From Phragmites australis (lineage: Eukaryota; Streptophyta; Magnoliopsida; Poales; Poaceae), in assembly GCF_958298935.1 (NCBI RefSeq), contig NC_084923.1:8620501-8684500 (forward strand): a stretch of DNA of 64,000 bases, written 5' to 3'. Positions 36,151 to 48,318 of the stretch are shown piece by piece. Position numbers and translations under genes: made by a program. Under the pieces are notes generated by a model. It worked only from the letters and a program-made list of their open reading frames with translations. It was not told the DNA's origin and searched no databases. The stretch's first letter is position 1. The number at the start of each line of letters is the position of its first letter.

Positions 36151-37469
36151 ATGAGTCCATTGACCACATGAAGATCAAAGAAAGAGTTGAAGCACGAGAA
36201 CCAATAAACATATCTAAGTGATTCAAAAGCCAAGGAGAAGCAAGAACATCATCACTTAGCATAAAAAGGAATTGGAAAAAGCCCAAAGCCGAAAAGAAAC
36301 TCCCCCTTGACAAAAGGCTTGAATTTTCTCCTTCAAGCCATCATGCTATCTTCTATTTCTCTCCCTTGTTGGCAATGGATTTATCATGAATGCAAAAAGG
36401 ATACACATTAATGCAAAAGCTCCCCGTTTCATATGTAATTTCACCCATTTTACTCCCCCTTCAGTAATGCAAAAGATATGCAAATGCAATGCAAACCTAA
36501 CAAGCCTCACATATAGATCACAAAATACTTGAAAGGACTAGAGATGTCAAAACACTATAGCCAGTAAACTCAAAGATGCATAAAGTCTAAAAGTGATTCT
36601 ATGTCACAAGCACCGGGAGTGAAGCAGGTTTTGATCTTGTTATCCAATTATCCAAAAGATGTCACCACTAAAGCATCTATAGTTTAATGATCAGTGCAAA
36701 GATTAAGGGAACTAGTGCTATATTAAGTTCAAACTAGATAACCAAGTTCAATCTGACGGGTTATGCAAACACCCACATATCAATACAAGTCTTAATTTGA
36801 CAAGATGAAAAAGGACATTCTTAGCATATTACAAAGCACAAGTTAACTTAAACATTTGATCATTTAATTATTCTCAAGTGAACTTAAGCAACCGTGGATT
36901 CACTTCTTCGGCAAACCACATGAAGCCTTAAGCCACCGTATTGGATTCAATGTTTAGCTAAAAACTCGATCATTCATTTGATTAACTCAACATAGGATTC
37001 AAGATATGTAATTTTTCACAAAAACAAAATAAGTTGTGCCTTTGTGACACAAAAGAGCACATGCTCCCCAATGGTTAATCATGGGCTAAACATTTACATA
37101 GACAAAGATCAAAGACTCAATCCGCTGAACTGAACAAAGTGACCTAGTACAAGCTTTTTATAGAACCAACCCTAATATAAGCATTGATCAAACTAAAGCA
37201 AAACTCAAGTGTGACAAGCGATTACATTCATATTTCAAGTTCGTTCTTAGAAAATACAAGCTAGCTCAATAGATTTCATGCCATGTCATAAAAAGAGTCT
37301 AAGCTTGCACAATTTGTCATATATTCACTACACCTAGCACAAATTCACAACTAGTACAAGAAAGTGCAATGAACATATAAGTGAAGCTTAACTACGTTGA
37401 ATATCTTACAAAATACGATGTAAATGCAAATGTAACAAGAGAAGATAGAGTAAAACTAAATCCCCCCCC
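36151..37469 (-). other. Copia region between pol and 3' LTR
   Basis: About 1.3 kb with no open frame of note. SIRE-type elements often have a long spacer, sometimes with an envelope-like frame, here; none is readable. A C run sits at about 37461-37473. Confidence 0.55.
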
Positions 37470-37561
37470 CCCCACACAATGCTATAGGGACGGTACACAT
37501 CAAGCTCACCCCTCAAATAGGCAAATCTAGTAGCATCTAGAGGCTTAGTGAAGATGTCAGC
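37470..37561 (-). pseudogene. C-terminal tail of the copia pol, displaced
   Basis: The minus strand reads ADIFTKPLDATRFAYLRGEL, the standard end of copia Pol after RNase H. It is separated from the rest of RNase H (40356 onward) by 2.8 kb of inserted DNA, which proves an insertion in the last codons of pol. Confidence 0.8.
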
Positions 37562-40355
37562 TGTGAGGAACTATCCAAATAGTATTCCAATTAATCATCA
37601 GGATGATTATTTGCTTAATCACGATCATGATGATTAATCAGAATACCATCCCTGTAGTCACAGCACGTATTTTGTACCCAAGATCAGAACACATACCTTT
37701 CCAACATATAACATCACAACAAAGCTTAAGAAAGAGCATGTAATCAAATTATAGTCTTAAGCATTCAACCATTTACAACAATTTACATCAAAAGAAAGCT
37801 AGAAGGATATGCCCTTAGGCTCCACCCAAAAACCAACAAAAGCAAGGTGAAGTCATATGCCCTTAGACTCCACCCAAAAACCTCGCCACACGAGTAATTT
37901 GCACTACTTATTCCCACCACCTACATCAGTGAGCATGAAGTAGCCAAACAGGAGCTCCTCCTCACCAATAGAACCTGAAAGAGCGGCATGAGTACGAAGG
38001 TACTCACAAGACTTAATAATGGGTACATATAATATCCCAACTCCAAGGATTATGCATTGAGTCATTAGTAAGGAGTAGGCCACAGAGTTAAGTAACTTTT
38101 ATAAGAGAAATGCAACTTCACATACATATGTGAGCATCTACATAACCACATGTACCATTCTATCCCACAATCACTACAAGTACATATATAACTGGAACCA
38201 TAATAAGCTTGTATGTAAATAGAACTATCTCAACCATAACCCAGCATGTCATACCACACCATCCCATATTCGTGACTCTACGACCGATACAGATGGACAT
38301 AAGCATGCTCATGACCGAGAGCGCGGCAATTCGAATTGATTTGTATACCTTGCAGGGGGTACAACTTTACCCACACAACCCGGTCCATCCTCTTGGCCTC
38401 AGAGATAACATTTCTCATACCCAAAACTACCCACTTATACATACTCCTATGGCACCGGGATTACTGCGAGCATGTCTCGGACGCCTCTGGCTCCCCGCCA
38501 CCTTACTTTTCCTTTATTTTTCTTACGTGTCATAGGGTCGCAAGGCAAGCGTCAGCATGGCATATGATACTCGACTCATTTGTCCATTGTCCGAATATGT
38601 GATTGTACGAAAAGTGCTAAAACCAATAGCACCAACGAATGATGCTTAAACGATGCAAGCGATCTATGGCATCCGGACTCTTCTCCCAAACTACATCAAG
38701 GAACCCCTCTGATGAAGAAGATACCCCTAGCACCACTCACATCTCGCCACATCATCACCTCTCATACAACCCACATTATTATCATTGTGTTTGTAAACAA
38801 TAAGTAAGCCCTAAGCTCGCAAACAATGGTTGCACTATCGCTCAACTTCTACCGAGGACTTATGTATTGCTAAGCATTTTAAATAACTCTTAAGTTAGAC
38901 ATCAACAATATTATCAAGATTACAAGTATATGGATCATCAACAACTCAAGGTAGAGGTAATACAAATCAATATATGTTATACCCATCTAAACCAGATAAT
39001 GGACCCACTACTTATGCAAACATACATAAAGTGTAATATATCAAGTTATATAATACGAGATCCAAAGTAGTAGGTTAAGTATGCTTAGATGCTTGCCTTG
39101 CTGCTCTGGTGGTTGCCTGATGGCTCAACACTCACAGAACTCAGGTAGCTCGGCAACGCCTTCACTCGCTTGGACTATCGGCGTAACACTCTCTAAACGA
39201 ATCAAGAATGCATTGCAAAAATAACCAAACAATGGAAAAGTGTGCATATGATGCATGCTTGAAAATTAATAGAGCATCGTGTTTTGAAAAGAATTGCAAA
39301 AAGACCACCAAATAATTAGGGTTCCGAAGTTTGAAACCCCGGATAAGGTAACCTAAGTACATATAGCGTTGCATAGCTAGCGGTCAAACTGACATGGAGG
39401 TGGCGATCTGACCGTCGGCATGTAGAAGATTTTGGCGCCTGGCGGTCAGACCGTCGTCTGGCAGTCAGACCGGTCCTAGTGGCGGTCTAAACGTGAGACC
39501 CTACTGGCGCCACTTTGCGAGGCCGCCGATGAAGGCTCCGACAAAATCTTCGACTATGAATGGTACCAAAAAGCTCTATGGACTAGTGGAGTATTTCTAA
39601 AATGATTTGGACAACATTCATCTAACTAAACTCAAAATATCCCATGGATAAGCCCTAGGCTAGGGTTAAGCTTGGGTCTAAATTGAATGGGGATCGATTG
39701 GAGCTTGGGAATGATGGGAAAATAATAGAGACACCTCACCTTAACGTAGGGAAGCCTTCTATTGAAGGTGATCACTCCGGGGAATATCTTATTTGGAGAT
39801 CAGGCTCCAGGGTGTTGTAAGGGATTGAGGTGGATGAACACGTATAGGGACTCCCCAGATGAAGAGGATGAAGGGGATGAGTTCGGGGAAGCCCTCGGGG
39901 AGCTCGAGGAAGTCTCCTTCGTCGATCTTCGATCGTCATGGACGTCGAGGTGGTCCTTCCCTCTCTCTTGGTGTGGGTGAAGGAGTGAGAGTGAGAGTGT
40001 GTGAGAGAGAGTGAGTGTGAGAGAGTTGGATGATTTTCTTAAGTGGAGCCTCTCCGTAGTGGCGATCGAACCACAAGATGGGCGGTCAGACCGTGGGAAG
40101 CTCACGTGGCAAGCCTACATAGCTGCCCCCTGGTGGTCAGACCGTGAGAGTGGTCTTATGCTGAAAACTTGATTCTATTCCTTTTTCTATTCTTTTTCAT
40201 CTTCAAGGCATTTAGGGCCTTCCTAAAGGGCTCTAAACTACCTCCAAGTACTTTTGAAATATGTTTAAACTCAAATTATCAAACGAATACACATAAACAT
40301 AATGCCATGATGATTATGAATGCTTAATTACGTGATTAGGGCTAGCTGGTGTTAT
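37562..40355 (+). mobile_element. Probable solo LTR (2.8 kb) inside copia pol
   Basis: It starts TGTGAGGAACTATCCAAATA and ends CTAGCTGGTGTTAT, interrupting pol between KYIDT and ADIFTKP. It has no internal retroelement domain. The long size and start resemble LTRs of Tekay-like gypsy elements of grasses (from memory). It contains an array of GGCGGTCAGACCGT-like motifs (39400-40145) and a GA/GT-rich tract (39978-40026). No clear TSD is visible, and about four codons of pol are missing at the junction, so a small deletion accompanied or followed the event. The 38209-38602 and 39762-40105 frames are considered chance. Confidence 0.65.
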
Positions 40356-43300
40356 GTATCAATATATTTCAAGTCTATGTCCCCCTTCTCATTGTGATCT
40401 CTCAAGAAGTGGAATCTCACATCTATGTATTTGGTTTTGGAATGCTGAACTAGATTATTTGCTAGGCTTATGGTACTAGTGTTATCACACAAAAGTTGCA
40501 CACTCTTGAAATCTAACCCAAAGTCCCTCAAGCTAGCAACCATTCACAAAATCTGTGAGCAACAACTATCGGCAGCTACATATTTAGCTTCAGTAATAGA
40601 CTGCACAATGCTAGACTGCTAGTGAGAAGACTAACACACAAGAGAAATACCTAAGAAACTAGATTTCCTCTTCCTATCAATCCTACAACCAGCAAAATCC
40701 ACATCTGAATAACCTCGAAGAGAAAGCGAAGAGGAAGATGAAAACCAAAGTCCATACTCAAGAGTGTGCTTGAGATATCTGAGAATGCGTTTCACCGCTT
40801 GGCGGTGAGACGTCTATGGTGAAGCCTAGTAGCGAGTGCGCAAGCATACGACGAAGTGGATGTTCGGTCTTGTAGTCGTCAGGTACAGGAGCGAGCCAAT
40901 CATACTCCTAAACTCCTACTGTTCCACCGCCTCGCCATCTTCATCCGGATGGTTGAGGTACCCATCGGTATAGCCAAGGGATTCGCGTCGCTCATGTCAA
41001 ATTTCTTCAGTAGCTCGTTGGTATACTTTGTCTAGTGGATGAATGTACCTTGCTTGAATTACTTAATTTGAAGTCCAAAAAAAAAAGTTGACCTCACCCA
41101 TCATCGACATCTCGAACTTCCTGCTCATAGTTTATGCAAATTTAGCCACAAGTGTATGAGAAGAGCCAAAAAATGATCCCATCCATGTAAATCTGAACAA
41201 GTAGGAAATCTTTCTCATACTTGAGAGTAAACAAAGTTTTATCGACCGACCCCATCACGTACCCATACTCTAGCAAGAATGGCCTAAGCTTATCATACCA
41301 AACTCTAGGTGCCTGTTTGAGCCCATACAAAGCTTTCTAAAGCTTGTATACTCTATGAGGGTATTTGGGGTGCTCAAAGCTTGAGAGTTACTTGACATAG
41401 ATCTCTTCCTAAATGAAATAATTTGGGAACACACTCTTGACATCCATTTGATACAACTTGAAACCCTTGGATGCCATAAATGCAAGAAGAATCCTAATGG
41501 CTTCTAGCCTAGCTACGGGTGCAAAAGTCTCCCCAAAGTCTATCCCCTCAATTTGAGTAAAATATTAGGCTACAAGTCTAGCTTTGTTTCTCACCACAGA
41601 TCCATCCTTCCCCTGTTTGTTTTTAAAAACTCATTTCATGTCTAAGGTGTCTACATTGGGAGGTGATTCTACCAGGACCCAAACTTGGTTTCTCTCAAAA
41701 TTTTCTAACTCTTCACGGATGATATTGATCCAATTTGAATCAGATAGAGCATGTCTAGCATCATGAGGCTCGAAAGAAGCAACAAATGCATACTCAGTAA
41801 AAGTGAGTATGAGATACGTACTTTGACCTCGTTACCCTCTCATCGAGATCTTCGATCATCGTGTGTGGAGGGTGTCCCCGCAGAATGTGTTGAGGGGCCT
41901 CACGTCGTGAGATAATCTCCCCTCAAACACAGTTGGTGCAGGCTCGAGAGTAGCTGAAGTGGATGTAGAGGCTGCAGGACCCTCTACTGGATTAGAAGAA
42001 GCAGGAGCCAACTCTGAAACATGTATAGTCAAGTGAAGTACTGGATCATCTTCATCCTCACCACAAGCTAGAAGGTCGCCATCTACAAAGATGCTCTCGC
42101 TCATCTCCTGATCACCTGCACACTTAAAGACATAACTAGCACAGGGAGTTGACTCATCAAAAGTCACATCATAAGATTTTATGATGGTGTTAGTGTCAAT
42201 ATTGTAAACCATGTAAGCATGACTATGAAGAGAATACCTCAAGAAAATGCTATCAGAAGAGCGTGACTCGAACTTGTCAATATTGCCACGCTTTAGAATT
42301 AGCACTGATAATGAAAAACTCTCAATTGTGAAACATTCGGCTTCATCCCAAAGCAAAACTCATAAGAAGTCAAATTTAATATTGAGCATAAGAAAATTCG
42401 ACTGGAGATGCAGCATGTTGTACTTATGGCCTCAAAAAAAAACTTCCTAGGAGTCCTATGCTCATGAAGCATCATCCTAGCCATCTCTACCAAAATCCTA
42501 TTCTTTCTTTCAACCATGCCATTCTGCTGAGAAACACGTAGGGCAAAAAGTTGATGCTCAATATCATGTTCAAGGCAGAAAGAATTAAAGAGATAGTTTT
42601 TAAACTCAGTGTCATTATCAATGCGAATTACTTTCAAAGCACCAGGGAGTTCCTTGAACAATCTCAAAGCCAAGCTCTGAAAGTGTGAGAACACTTTATC
42701 CTTACTCATAAAAAAGAAGACCCAAGAGTAGCAAGAGTAATCGTCAACAATGATAAGAAAATATCACTTCCCACTCACCGAATGAACCCAGGAAGGACCA
42801 ACTGTGTCCATATGGAGAAGTTCTTTTGGTCGTTCAATCATCACCAAATTGACAGATGAGTGAGGAACAGCAACCATCTTGCCATGCTGATAAGAAGCAC
42901 AAACAAGGTTTTTCTTAAACTTGAGCTTAGACAATCCTCAGATCAAGCCTAGCACACTCAAACGAGTAAGCAAATCAAATTTCATGTGCCCTAGTCTTTT
43001 GTGCCACATCCAAAACTCAGAAGAAGGTTGAGCAAGTAAACACTAAGAAGAACTAGAATACTCATAAAAATCAGCTCCAAAAAATCTCCAACCTCTAAAA
43101 ATATTGCAAATCAAAACGCTAGAAGAATCAAGAACTCGACAGGTATCATGCTTCAAGTGCACTTCCAAGTCCTCATCAGCAACTGAGATACAGAAAGCAA
43201 GTTGTATCCTAAATGCTCAACCAAAGCCACATCTTTGAGAGTGAAACTCTCATTTAACTTTACTGTTCCTTTGACCTTCACTCTACCTTTTCGATCATCC

Positions 43301-45876
43301 CCAAAAGTGATGTACTCGTGATGCTTCGTCGGGGTGAGGCTAGACAACCATAATGAATCTTCGGCCATGTGGCGCAAATAATCGGAGTCAATGAGCCACT
43401 TATTCTTCAGACCTCCACCTGCCACCTACATAAAATAAGAATAGAAGGTGGATGGCTCAGTACTAGAGTTAGTCAAAAACCTCATAGGAATTTAGTATTG
43501 GGTTATCCGCCCTAAAGCAGAAATAGTAGGTACATGCAACTCAACACCAACACGCTAGGGATGAGTACCATGATGGGGAACACGTGGTTTGTCAAAGTGC
43601 TGGGATTCAAAACCTCTTACACGTGGACCAAAACTATATAAGTCATGGTAAAACCCACGCCGGGTAACACCGCTAGGAATAGACTGAAGAGAATCTGATC
43701 GTCGTGGGAGAGGGCGAGAAAAAGACTTATGTACATCAACAGGGGGGTGGTACATGTCCCGGGTGCTCCACTCCCACTCACGCCTCTCATCTCTCCTACG
43801 GTGAAAGCAAAACCCAACAAGATGATCATCTCTCTAGCAGTAGGTGCAGTGATAGCGTCTCTTAGGAACTCGACTACTAGTCACTCTAGGCTCTTTCACG
43901 GGTGCCCTCATCTTAGGCTGTGGAGCTCTCTTGGGTCTGGGTTTCTTTTTGTAGGTTGAGATGTAGGCTTGTTCGTTTTTGGCATCGATTGTGAGGTATT
44001 AATCTTAACTTTTTCCGACTCTAGGGTTGTGGGTGAGGTAAAAATAGTTTTATCAGAATTTGTGTAAGCAACTCTCTCAAAGCCCAAACCCCAAGCTAAC
44101 TCAGCCTTATTAGCACACATCTTAATCTTGGCTGAGATCAAATCCATTTTGTTCTTGCCTTTTGAGCACTTCTCCACAAGATAAAGGAGGTACTCATTCT
44201 CAGTTATGAGCTTTTTAACTTGCACTATAACCCAACTGAGCTTGTCCTTAAGGATCATGCAGGTCAAACACTTTGGCTGCACATCTGTAGAACTCTCAGC
44301 ACTTTCCAATCTAAAATCTAGCTCCTTTATATGCTTGTCTTTCACATCAGCATCCTTTGAGAGCAAAGGGCAATTTTTGCAAGCGCTAAAAGAGTAGGTC
44401 TAGACTCCTTCTCGAGGAGTTTCTTCTTGACAGTCTTAAGCCGACTGGCGACTTAAGCATGCATAGTTTGAAGCTCAATAATCTTAGTCATGATAACCAA
44501 GCAACTTTCACAATCCTCATCCTCAATATTGGCCCTGTACCTATGCAACTCAAGCTCAGAAGAAACAGACTCATACTTAGTCCTAAACTCCTTCAACTCA
44601 TGCACAGCTCTCTTAAGTAACCTATCCTGGCTAATGAGAGTATTATTCAAGGTATCGATTTGGTTGGAAAGCTAGTCATAGAAAGGTAATACTTCAGAGG
44701 GATCAAGCTCAAGGTTGTTGTTGTTGTTGTTGTTGTTGTTATTGTTGTTGTTGTTGTTGTTGTTGTTTTTGTTGTCGTCTGCTGTGAAGTAGAGACAGGT
44801 GAAATCCTAGGCCTTTTTCTTGTTCTTCACTTGCGGTTCCTCCTCATCCGAGCTCTCCTCCTTGCCCTAGACATCGTCTTGGCCACCTTCTTGGCTATCT
44901 TGTCGCTGTTCTTCTTGAAGAAGAGCTTCTTGTTCTTCTTCTTATACTTGTTGTAGTCATGGTTACTGTCCTCCCTCTTCAGGAGCTTGGGGCAATCCAC
45001 CTTGAAGTGAGTGGTTTCACCACACTCAAAACAAGCGCGAGAACCCCCTCTCCTCTGGTCTCTTATGTTGTAGTGGAAGCGGGTGAACTTCTTCACAATC
45101 AGCGCAATATCCTTATCATCAAGCGCGTCCACCTGCTCCTCTGTGATAGAAACCAAGGACGACAAGGAAAATCCACTAGATAGAGTGTTAGCACAAGAAA
45201 TACTAACTCTATACTGATTGCCACCTCTAGATCCAAAAACTAATGTCATGTTCTGAGATAAGGGGTTTTCAATATCAATTCGAGTCGCCTTGGCTATCTC
45301 AATGGACTTGATCTTGCTGAAGAGTTCATCACAAGTTAACGTGTTGTGACTTAGTGACTCTTCAATGCTCGAGATCTTCATTTCACACATGCTACGGTCA
45401 AGAGCATAGAGAAGCTTGATCGCTCTCTCCTGGTCAGAGTAGGGCAAAACACCTATAGATCTAAGGTTGCTTACAATTCCATCAAAACAAACAAACATAG
45501 CATTCAAAGATTCACTGGGTCCTTGTATAAACATTTGGTATTTTTGGTTGTATGTACTCTGACGTCTGGCCTTGGTCTGATTAGTGTCTTTATGAAAAAC
45601 ACTTAGAGTAGTCCAGATCTCACTAGCAGTATGGAGGTGCTGGACCCTACCAAACTCATTTCGACTCAGGCTTGTGAACAAAATATTCCTGACCTTGTTG
45701 TTGGCCTTATATTGTTTGATTTGAACCTGAGTTGTGCGAGCAGCAAGGATCTCGTAGCTGGAATCAACTACTTCCCATATCACACTTCCTTGGCTTAGAA
45801 GGTAAGCATCTATGCGCACCTTCCAGTACAAAAAGTCTCATCCATCGAATAACGAAATCTTCTCACTTCTTTCCAT
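40356..45876 (-). pseudogene. Copia gag-pol polyprotein remnant
   Basis: Order on the minus strand: Gag (start ATG at 45874-45876; UBN2-type region; zinc knuckle CFECGETTHFKVDC at about 45010-45050), a coiled-coil-rich spacer (43908-44650), protease (43153-43425), integrase (41856-43100), reverse transcriptase (about 40900-41850) and RNase H (from 40356). Lesions: an in-frame TGA at 45838-45840 (Gag codon 13), protease WLIDSD instead of the DSG active site, the reverse-transcriptase motif changed to IYMDG from YVDD, and many stops. The integrase keeps IRIDNDTEFKN and QQNGMVERKNR. A (GTT)n run interrupts the spacer at 44714-44767. The protein cannot be made intact. Confidence 0.85.
44714..44767. 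repeat. (GTT)n microsatellite
   Basis: Seventeen GTT triplets in all, interrupted by one ATT and ending in a TTT, inside the copia gag-pol spacer. On the element's coding strand this is an AAC run, which would encode asparagine, threonine or glutamine according to frame. Confidence 0.9.
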
Positions 45877-45950
45877 ATCGCTTCTCACTTCTTTTCATAT
45901 CGCCTACAGATCACAAAGCCAGTTAAGGTTAACTAGTGATCAAACTAACT

Positions 45951-45961
45951 CTGATACCAAT
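45951..45961 (-). other. Primer-binding site, initiator tRNA-Met type
   Basis: The minus strand reads ATTGGTATCAG immediately after the 5' LTR end CGATCCTACA. TGGTATCAGAGC is the standard plant copia primer site complementary to the initiator tRNA-Met 3' end. Confidence 0.85.
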
Positions 45962-47300
45962 TGTAGGATCGAGATTGACGACTAGAGGGGGGGTAAATAT
46001 GCACCTTACAATTTCTTTCGAAATAGCTGACCTACTCTTTCATCAACCAACGCTCCTCAAAATACATAAGCGGAAGCAAATAGAGAGAAACAAAGAGAAG
46101 ACCCGAAAACCTGTGTCTACATAGATGAGATATGAACACAATGTTACATTTAGGACCATTCCATAACCATAGCCACAAAAAGCTCACAACTTAGAAAGAA
46201 ACTCAAGAAGATGGTCATCGGGTGAAGAAACTCTTCAAGTTGATGACTTAGAGACAAGGGAACACGAGACCCAAACTTGTACTATTGTATACGTATTTTA
46301 TGTCCCTAACAACAACAAGAACAACTTCACAAGGGTGAAAAATTGTAGCTCAAAGGTAAAAACAAAAATCCACAAGAAAATAAAAAAACTTGCACGAAAG
46401 GCAAGGGAACCAAAAGCAGGAGACTAGAATGAGATGAATACGAGCATATGCAAGAAATAATTTTCATTAAGCACATAAGTCGACCCTATTTTTGGCAGAG
46501 TATAAAGATTTTTCTCTCACCAAAGCTCTAACTATTACAAAGGCTAAGTATGTCATCCACTCTCCTCCAAAACCTACCACTAGGCTCTCAAATGGCTAGC
46601 TCAAAGCTCTCCCACCGCTCTACTCCTCTATTTATAGCCCTTGGGAGCTTCCTTGACACTTAAGTTTCATTATTCCCAAAATATCTTTCACTGGTAGTGC
46701 ACTCCTACCTACCACCAGAGCATTTTAGTCCAGATTTCGCTACTTCCATCGAACGTCCATGGCTTCTTCACGACTTAGCTTCGTTTCGACGCAAGCTTCA
46801 TGATGATACCACGTGACCATCCAGTCCTCCTGCGGTTTTCTGGCCAAACCGCAAAACCCTAGCATGCTTCTCAAAGTATGACTAGTTGTCATTTTCTTTG
46901 CCTCAAGCAAGCACTCCAATGTCGACGCGTGTCCTCCGTCTTGTGATCTAGACCGCCGACATGTCTCTCCCACTCCCGATCCATCGGGTCACCTTGTCAC
47001 TTACACCGGTATCCTCTTCCATTGACATTGTCACACGTTGTCTTCATCCTTCATCCTCTCCATGTTTTGCTTGAACTCCACATGTACCGCTAGAATCACC
47101 CTTGATTCCGTCTGGTCCCATTGATCATCTGGCACCAAGCACCCGCTTGACCCTGATCATCCTACCATCGACCGTCAAGTTGCATCCATCACATGCATAA
47201 CATGTAACAAGCAAACACATATCTCCAAATTCCAAGGATATCTCTAGTTAGCCCATAAAACAAATCCTTAGTTCAGAACTTATTATACAGAAAATGTGAG
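45962..47300 (-). repeat. 5' LTR of the SIRE-like copia, 3' portion
   Basis: Homologous to 34118-35430. It runs from TGTAGGATCGAG to AAAATGTGAG, where the gypsy element interrupts it. It contains the LTR TATA box (46629-46637, minus). Confidence 0.85.
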
Positions 47301-48248
47301 TGTCAGTGTGTTCAGTAAGAGGGTACCCCGGCTAACAAGCCCCACGAAGGGTATAAACAGCCAAGGGAATATGCCTCCTAAAAAGCTGATCGGTTGCACG
47401 ACCAGGGTAGGGTTATCGCGACCAGTGCAAGGCCTCCAACGACCAATCTCGCTACGCCTTCACATAAACCCGCGACTAGCCCCACTAGTCATGGGACCGG
47501 ATTAGACGCAAACCATCTGAAACGCCTTTATTGGCACTCGCTCAAACGCTTCTCTTCACCAGGCACCGGCTCCGGCGGATAAAGTCGTGGGCGGTGCAGG
47601 GGGCATTATCCTGTCCTGTAGCATTAAAGTCTACAGAGTGAGACTTTACAGGCCGGCGCAGTGCCGCACGACAGATGAGACGTTGCCAGCCACCTGATGA
47701 GGCAAGTGGACGGGGACGGCGCAGAGACGCAAGTGGATAGGGACGGCGCGGAGAGGCAAGCGGACGGGGACGGTGCAGAAGGGCATCATTCCGTCCCATC
47801 GCATTAAATACGGCGAGGTAGGGATCTATGGGGTAAGCATGACGGCGCATGGCAGCACAACATACAATGCCGTCAGAGCAAGTTGGCATGCCTGGTCCTC
47901 TGTAATGATGATTTAAGTTAGATATTAGAATGAGCAGGGGCCATCTGTGTAGGGCCCATATGTAAGTTCTCCTCCTCCCTACTATATAAAAGGATGAGGA
48001 TCCCGTTTGTAAGGTAGAGAAATAAATTCTGGCAAACTGCTAGAACACCATCTGTAACCAAGTGATATCTAGGATAACACAAACACAGGACATAGGGTTG
48101 TTATCCTTCGGGAGACCCGAACCTGTATAACCCCTGGTGTCCCCGAATCCACCATCTACACACAGACACACCCTAGTCCCAGAAACACCGATCACGCACC
48201 CACTGTCCAGCATACCCCGGAATCACTGTCAGGGATTTACCCTCGACA
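47301..48248 (+). repeat. Gypsy 5' LTR, copy 1
   Basis: 948 bp, from TGTCAGTGTGTTCAG to TTTACCCTCGACA. It aligns in order with 60769-61619 (shared words TACTATATAAA, GTTATCC, GGGAGACC, CACCCACTGTCCAGCATA). The TATATAAA box lies near 47984-47990. Confidence 0.85.
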
Positions 48249-48318
48249 TTTGGCGTGCCAGGTAGGGGCACACGTTTTCGTTGTTTCAGCAAGTTTGAAA
48301 AAACTTGATCAGGCTACC

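Noticed and set aside
44714..44767. (GTT)n run as a functional poly-asparagine tract
   Set aside because: It lies in a dead polyprotein between frames. Treated as a microsatellite.
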